DNA of 64,000 bases from assembly GCA_944319915.1 (NCBI GenBank), contig CALUEY010000003.1, positions 102,475-166,474 of the forward strand, written 5' to 3'. The notes beneath the pieces were generated by a model. The model made no database searches, was not told the DNA's origin, and saw only the letters and a program-made list of their open reading frames with translations. The translations under genes and the position numbers were made by a program. Positions 60,733 through 64,000 of the stretch are shown piece after piece (position 1 is the first letter of the stretch; each line of letters starts with the position of its first letter). The DNA is from an uncultured Prevotella sp. (GTDB lineage Bacteria > Bacteroidota > Bacteroidia > Bacteroidales > Bacteroidaceae).

Positions 60733-61980
60733 ATGACAGCAATCGTTGGAGTATTAAATAAACATGCAGTAGCAATTGCTGCTGATAGTGCAGTAACTAT
60801 GGGTAATACTCATAAGGTGATAAATAGCGCAAATAAGATATTTACGCTGTCTAAGTACCATCCAGTAGCAGTGATGACATATAATAACGCTGCTTTTATG
60901 GGAGTACCGTGGGATATTATCATTAAGGAATATCGCAAACAGTTAAAAGACAAAAGTTTTCCTTGCTTAAAAGATTATGTTGATGATTTTATCAATTACT
61001 TACATATACGTAAATTCTTTTGTGATGAACGAACTCAACAAGAGTTTATGATTTACTTATTGGATTCATTCTTAAACATTTGTCGCAACGAAATATTGAA
61101 AGATAAAAATATAAGTAAAGATGGACTTACCAAAGATTTAATGGAAGAAAAACTGAGTAGTTGTTTGAATGTCAATCTTAATTCAGACAAATGTCCTGAG
61201 TTTGCATCATACTCTTATAACGATTTTAAGAGTTATGCTTCTTCATCAATAAAAGATTATGCTAATAGTGTTATTGATGTTGGTAATACAGAACTTTTAA
61301 TGGAATCATTTTTCTATTACATGGCAGCTAAATTTTCCCAACCATTTTATACGGGTTTAGTGTTTGTTGGTTATGGTGAAAATGAAATATACCCATCTTT
61401 ATATCCAATTAATGTTTCTTTGGGTATCGACAACCATTTGAAATACTATTTGGATGATAATAATATTGCACAAATTACAGAACACGGCGCAGGAGCAATA
61501 ATAATCCCATTTGCTCAGATAGATGTTACGCAAACAATAATCCGAGGCATAAATCCTACTTTCCAAGACATTATTTATAATGTAATTGATAAATCTATAA
61601 CTTCTTTTTCTGGTGCTATTACAAAAATACTTGATTCTAATCCATCTACGACTATTATGTCTGCGGCAGTTAAAGGGCTGGATTTGAAATCTATAATTAG
61701 TGATATTACATTTCAAATAAATAGAGAAATGCGTGAAACATACACTAATCCATTGTTAAATACCGTAGTGTCTTTAGATAAAGAAGATATGGCGAATATG
61801 GCAGAAAGTTTCATTTCTCTTACATCACTTGTTCGAAGAATGCAGCCAGGTGAAGAAACTGTGGGCGGTCCTGTTGATGTAGCAGTTATATCTAAAGGTG
61901 ATGGCTTTGTGTGGATAAATCGCAAACATTATTTTAAACCTGAATTGAATGCTTCATTTTTTAGTAATTATTTTAAGTAA
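60733..61980 (+). CDS. Proteasome/HslV-like N-terminal-threonine (Ntn) hydrolase candidate, 415 aa
   Basis: Removal of the initiator Met would expose Thr as residue 1 of TAIVGVLNK. From there the sequence follows the HslV/proteasome-beta pattern: Asp17 in AIAADSAVTMGNT (compare the VIAGDGQ.TLGNT of HslV), then a lysine at position 34 (NSANKIFTL) corresponding to catalytic Lys33 with one inserted residue. LVFVGYGENEIYPSLYPINV and ITEHGAGAIIIPFAQ correspond to the later strands and the AIGSGG turn of HslV. At about 415 residues it is more than twice as long as HslV, with an AT-rich-encoded helical insertion (about residues 75-200) and a conserved-looking end (GPVDVAVISKGDGFVWI). No signal peptide is present, so it is cytoplasmic. 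The oxyanion-region glycine is not obvious (VAVMTYNNA instead of AGFAGG), so activity is uncertain. No unfoldase gene is adjacent; a 64-residue partner follows after 14 bases. I infer a self-assembling protease or amidohydrolase of unknown role. Confidence 0.7.
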   Translation: MTAIVGVLNKHAVAIAADSAVTMGNTHKVINSANKIFTLSKYHPVAVMTYNNAAFMGVPWDIIIKEYRKQLKDKSFPCLKDYVDDFINYLHIRKFFCDERTQQEFMIYLLDSFLNICRNEILKDKNISKDGLTKDLMEEKLSSCLNVNLNSDKCPEFASYSYNDFKSYASSSIKDYANSVIDVGNTELLMESFFYYMAAKFSQPFYTGLVFVGYGENEIYPSLYPINVSLGIDNHLKYYLDDNNIAQITEHGAGAIIIPFAQIDVTQTIIRGINPTFQDIIYNVIDKSITSFSGAITKILDSNPSTTIMSAAVKGLDLKSIISDITFQINREMRETYTNPLLNTVVSLDKEDMANMAESFISLTSLVRRMQPGEETVGGPVDVAVISKGDGFVWINRKHYFKPELNASFFSNYFK

Positions 61981-61994
61981 GAAAGGATTTTATT

Positions 61995-62189
61995 ATGTAT
62001 AATACAATGATTAGTAGTTTGTACTCTCAAACGAAAATGGAAGGAACTCTATTAACAAAAGAGCAAGTTGATGAGATTTCCTCTCGCATATCAAAAAAAG
62101 TATCGGAGAGTGTTACGAAGCAATTAGAAGAGGCTATATCAGCTGCTTCATCCGATAAAATAAAGCAAGAAAAAAAGGATGATAAATAG
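61995..62189 (+). CDS. Small charged coiled-coil protein, partner of the Ntn-hydrolase-like gene
   Basis: A 64-residue cytoplasmic protein starting 14 bases after the preceding stop, before a terminator, so it forms a two-gene operon with it. It contains a helical, heptad-like stretch (TKEQVDEISSRISKKVSESV, then TKQLEEAISAA) and a lysine-rich tail (DKIKQEKKDDK). The family is not recognised. A role as adaptor, inhibitor or substrate tag for its neighbour is possible from the gene order alone. Confidence 0.6.
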   Translation: MYNTMISSLYSQTKMEGTLLTKEQVDEISSRISKKVSESVTKQLEEAISAASSDKIKQEKKDDK

Positions 62190-62213
62190 TACCAAGTCCA
62201 TGTTTAGAACATT

Positions 62214-62255
62214 ATCAAAAGAGGATGTGTTAAAATTCGCATCCTCTTTTTTGAT
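62214..62255 (+). terminator. Intrinsic terminator of the Ntn-hydrolase operon
   Basis: ATCAAAAGAGGATG pairs with CATCCTCTTTTTTGAT around tgttaaaattcg, with a run of six T. It lies 25 bases past the stop codon of the small gene. Confidence 0.9.
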
Positions 62256-62296
62256 ATAATCATGGTTAGCTTATAACAACTTTCAAATAACTTTCG

Positions 62297-62304
62297 TACC
62301 TTTG
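62297..62304 (+). promoter_or_regulatory. -7 promoter element of the structured RNA / membrane-protein operon
   Basis: TACCTTTG matches TAnnTTTG and is followed by the context gcac that often accompanies Bacteroidota starts. Transcription should begin near 62311, at the 5' edge of the structured RNA. Confidence 0.65.
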
Positions 62305-62308
62305 CACA

Positions 62309-62487
62309 GTCCTTTCGGGGACAGACATTGCGGAAACAAAAAGGAAGTGCCTTATACTCGATAAATCGCCAATTTAAAAAGTACAACGAGGCACAGAGGA
62401 CAGCTCATATCAAGTGGGTTGCCCTGCTGTGCGTTGTACAAGCGTTTGGCGATGCTTTCGAGTATGCACGGTAGGAGCAGCCCACTT
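62309..62487 (+). ncRNA. Pseudoknotted structured RNA (leader or independent RNA)
   Basis: Read as RNA, this stretch contains five mutually compatible helices: GTCC/GGAC (62309-62312 with 62319-62322); GTGC plus ATACTCGA (62347-62350, 62354-62361) with TCGAGTAT plus GCAC (62458-62469); ATCGCCAA (62365-62372) with TTGGCGAT (62446-62453); GTACAACG then GCACAG (62381-62396) with CTGTGCGTTGTAC (62427-62439, sharing one base); and AAGTGGGTTGC (62412-62422) in the loop of the last helix with GCAGCCCACTT (62477-62487) outside the whole stem, one wobble only. The last pairing makes a pseudoknot. Nested perfect helices of this length are not expected by chance. It starts right after a promoter and ends 83 bases before a gene. 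It does not match any RNA family I can name. A 5' leader with regulatory function or a free small RNA are both possible. Confidence 0.7.
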
Positions 62488-62549
62488 CTTTATATATAAA
62501 CTCCGATTAACAAAAAATTTAGAACTCTCATCGGCTGCTACAGAGTTAA

Positions 62550-62567
62550 ACTCGAAAAAATCGCCAA
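62550..62567 (+). promoter_or_regulatory. Repeat of the RNA stem strand immediately before the start codon (candidate switch)
   Basis: ACTCGAAAAAATCGCCAA (62550-62567) repeats ACTCGATAAATCGCCAA (62356-62372), the 5' strand of the central RNA helix, three bases before the ATG at 62571. The 3' strand TTGGCGAT...TCGAGT (62446-62463) could therefore pair with either copy. Pairing with the downstream copy would cover the translation-initiation region. A small hairpin AACTCT/AGAGTT (62523-62528 with 62542-62547) lies between. Regulatory effect is inferred from pairing only. Confidence 0.55.
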
Positions 62568-62570
62568 AAG

Positions 62571-63371
62571 ATGAAGAAAATTTTAGTAACAGCAGCAATT
62601 CTAATTTTAGGAGCAATGCTGGGAGTTGGTTGTTATTTAGCCTACCAGCATTTTCAGTCCAAAGAGAGTGACACTATAAAAACATTAGCAACGGTAAAAG
62701 AGAAAGAGCCTGAAACAAAGAGCAAGCATAGGTTAGACATGGAACTTGCCGTGACAGATGCAGAAAAAGAGTTTTTTGCAATGATGAACAATTACTTTGA
62801 TGCGATTGATAAAGCGGTAGATGATAAACAACAAGGTCGAAAAACGGATTTCAAGGAAATAAATCTTTTGGAAACAAAAATAGGGCTTTGGTTTGTATTC
62901 AACGAGGATAAAATACGCAAAGAACTAATGAGAAAAGAATTGTTGCCTTTAATTGAATACTATGAACAAATAACAAAGAAGTATGGAATAGACAAAAACT
63001 TGAAAGAAAATGCGCTGATAAAAGCACCCAAACCTAAAAAGAAATCATCAGGCTTGATTTCTGGACCATTTCAAAGTGGTTCGACAATTTCCTATATTAA
63101 AAATGGAATTAGGCATGATTCCATTGTGATTTGCGATACCTACCTTTACGAAACAAAAAGGATGGCTAAAAAGACATCATATGTAAAGGTTGACCTGAAC
63201 GACTACTTCAACCCAGAGGAAGCGGATTGGAATTGCACAGGATTAAGTGATGATGAATGGGAATATCTACGAAGCAAGAATGTATTTCATTGTGATACCA
63301 CTATACAGAATAATAAACTAAAAGGTTGGTATCACATAAGCAAGTGGACGGAAACCCAGAAAAGTAAATAG
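62571..63371 (+). CDS. Membrane-anchored hypothetical protein
   Basis: A 266-residue protein with one N-terminal membrane anchor (ILVTAAILILGAMLGVGCYL) and a hydrophilic, lysine-rich extracytoplasmic domain. The first part is helical (AEKEFFAMMNNYFDAIDKAV, ELLPLIEYYEQITKK), then a linker rich in lysine and proline (APKPKKKSSG) and a beta-rich end (GSTISYIKNGIRHDSIVICD, WYHISKWTETQ). The Cys in GVGCYL could be a lipid site but the spacing is not ideal. The family is not recognised. It begins three bases after the candidate switch sequence and is followed after 20 bases by a second membrane-protein gene. AT-rich codon use marks it as part of the foreign-looking segment. Confidence 0.65.
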   Translation: MKKILVTAAILILGAMLGVGCYLAYQHFQSKESDTIKTLATVKEKEPETKSKHRLDMELAVTDAEKEFFAMMNNYFDAIDKAVDDKQQGRKTDFKEINLLETKIGLWFVFNEDKIRKELMRKELLPLIEYYEQITKKYGIDKNLKENALIKAPKPKKKSSGLISGPFQSGSTISYIKNGIRHDSIVICDTYLYETKRMAKKTSYVKVDLNDYFNPEEADWNCTGLSDDEWEYLRSKNVFHCDTTIQNNKLKGWYHISKWTETQKSK

Positions 63372-63391
63372 AAATTTATAATTCATGGAAT

Positions 63392-63829
63392 ATGGAAGTT
63401 ATTAAAGGTATTTTAGCGTTATTAGGTTTGGGTGGTTTAAGCCTAACATTAGTTTGGCTACTGTTTGCAGTGTTTAATCTGTTATGGGCTGTACTTTCCG
63501 CTGTATTGGCTACAAGACGTGGCAGGAATGCTTGGAATTGGTTTTTCCTATCATGCTTCTATGGTATCTTCGGACTATTATTCTTGGCTTGCTCACGGAC
63601 TATCAATCAAGGAGAATACCGTGAGAGTGACACGCTGGCAAAAGTCCTATGGTGGGTGTTCCTTATACCAACAACGATTATCGTCACACTGTTGATTATC
63701 ATTTCCATTGAAAAGAAGAAAGACGATGAATTGACACGTAAAGTTTTGGAAGATATGAGGCAAGAGGAGCAAATGTATCATCAAGACAGAAACGACAACA
63801 ATCCGACTTTCGATAATTGGTATAGATAA
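63392..63829 (+). CDS. Small multi-pass membrane protein, hypothetical
   Basis: A 145-residue protein with three hydrophobic segments (about residues 5-38, 50-66 and 84-106: ILALLGLGGLSLTLVWLLF, WFFLSCFYGIFGLLFLACS, VLWWVFLIPTTIIVTLLIII) and a charged cytoplasmic tail (KKKDDELTRKVLEDMRQEEQ). An in-frame ATG at 63384 leads to an immediate stop, so the start at 63392 is chosen. The family is not recognised. It is co-directional with and 20 bases after the preceding gene, and is followed by a terminator, so the two form an operon driven from the promoter at 62297. Confidence 0.6.
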   Translation: MEVIKGILALLGLGGLSLTLVWLLFAVFNLLWAVLSAVLATRRGRNAWNWFFLSCFYGIFGLLFLACSRTINQGEYRESDTLAKVLWWVFLIPTTIIVTLLIIISIEKKKDDELTRKVLEDMRQEEQMYHQDRNDNNPTFDNWYR

Positions 63830-63850
63830 AAATACAATCTATACAACAAG

Positions 63851-63887
63851 AAATGGGGGTGTCCTTAGACCAAAGGCACTCCCATTT
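63851..63887 (+). terminator. Intrinsic terminator of the membrane-protein operon
   Basis: AAATGGGGGTGTC pairs with GGCACTCCCATTT over 13 positions (two wobbles) around cttagaccaaa, followed by a T-run. It lies 21 bases past the stop codon. Confidence 0.85.
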
Positions 63888-63954
63888 TTGATTTCGATTT
63901 CAAATTACAATCAACATCTACAATAACGTGAGTTCGATGAATTATAACTATTTG

Positions 63955-63962
63955 TAAATTTG
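63955..63962 (+). promoter_or_regulatory. Possible -7 promoter element at the window edge
   Basis: TAAATTTG matches TAnnTTTG in AT-rich sequence near the end of the window, so a gene may start just outside it. In such AT-rich DNA chance matches are frequent. Confidence 0.3.
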
Positions 63963-64000
63963 GTGATTAGCGAAAATTGTTGTAACTTTATAGTGTTCAA

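Noticed and set aside
62356-62567. Diversity-generating retroelement template/variable repeat pair or retron
   Set aside because: The shared segment is only 17-18 bases, shows no adenine-specific changes, and no reverse transcriptase gene is nearby.
1-64000. tRNA, rRNA, complete insertion sequence or replication origin
   Set aside because: None was recognised by eye. A tRNAscan-SE/Infernal and ISfinder search would be needed to exclude them fully.

Overview
The window comes from a Bacteroidota genome, most likely order Bacteroidales (a Prevotellaceae- or Muribaculaceae-like gut lineage). The evidence is two SusC/SusD pairs, an Mfa-type fimbrial locus, fasciclin-domain lipoproteins, a C10 (streptopain/PrtT-type) protease, C-terminal type IX secretion-like sorting domains, and TAnnTTTG (-7) promoters without clear Shine-Dalgarno sequences. 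The species cannot be named from sequence alone. Most of the window is GC-rich. The last ~3.6 kb (from about 60,357) is clearly AT-rich and looks acquired. No rRNA, tRNA, CRISPR array, integrase or complete insertion sequence was seen.

Layout. (1) 1-19,250: a co-directional fimbrial/adhesin locus: DUF3575 barrel, DUF3868/OmpA-like protein, Mfa1-type fimbrillin, Mfa2/FimB-type anchor, a further fimbrillin-like lipoprotein, then a 3,856-residue secreted protein built of eight beta-helix modules, closed by a strong terminator. (2) 19,380-24,442, minus strand: a small lipoprotein, a secreted C10 cysteine protease and an Rpn-type PD-(D/E)XK nuclease with a 12-bp coding tandem repeat. (3) 24,818-28,530: a PL11 rhamnogalacturonan lyase and a BASS-like transporter. 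(4) 28,723-31,960: polyphosphate kinase (ppk1) and a Ppx/GppA exopolyphosphatase. (5) 32,271-36,809: a second PL11 lyase fused to a long repeat region and a sorting domain. (6) 37,729-54,830: a seven-gene operon, FAS1-SusC-SusD-FAS1-FAS1-SusC-SusD, bracketed by inverted copies of a ~233-bp intergenic element. (7) 55,712-59,484: an alpha-galactosidase N-terminal fragment, a two-domain (alpha/beta hydrolase + SGNH) esterase and, convergently, a third PL11 lyase with a charged insert. (8) 59,622-60,357: a broken six-bladed beta-propeller gene. (9) 60,700-63,890: the AT-rich segment, with a proteasome/HslV-like Ntn-hydrolase candidate plus a tiny partner, and a highly structured pseudoknotted RNA in front of two membrane-protein genes.

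Functionally, the three PL11 lyases, the esterase and the GH27 remnant point to use of pectin (rhamnogalacturonan I). The two SusCD pairs provide outer-membrane import, but their substrate cannot be read from the sequence, and replacement of glycoside hydrolases by FAS1 lipoproteins is unusual. Several secreted proteins share a C-terminal sorting-type domain, implying a type IX secretion system elsewhere in the genome.

The best candidates for undescribed biology are at the right end. The first is a 415-residue protein whose first ~40 residues match the active-site architecture of proteasome beta/HslV subunits. The second is an RNA whose 3' stem strand can pair either with an upstream partner or with a near-copy lying immediately before the start codon of the downstream gene, as a translational switch would require. 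The intergenic regions also hold several repeat families, two of which extend into coding sequence.
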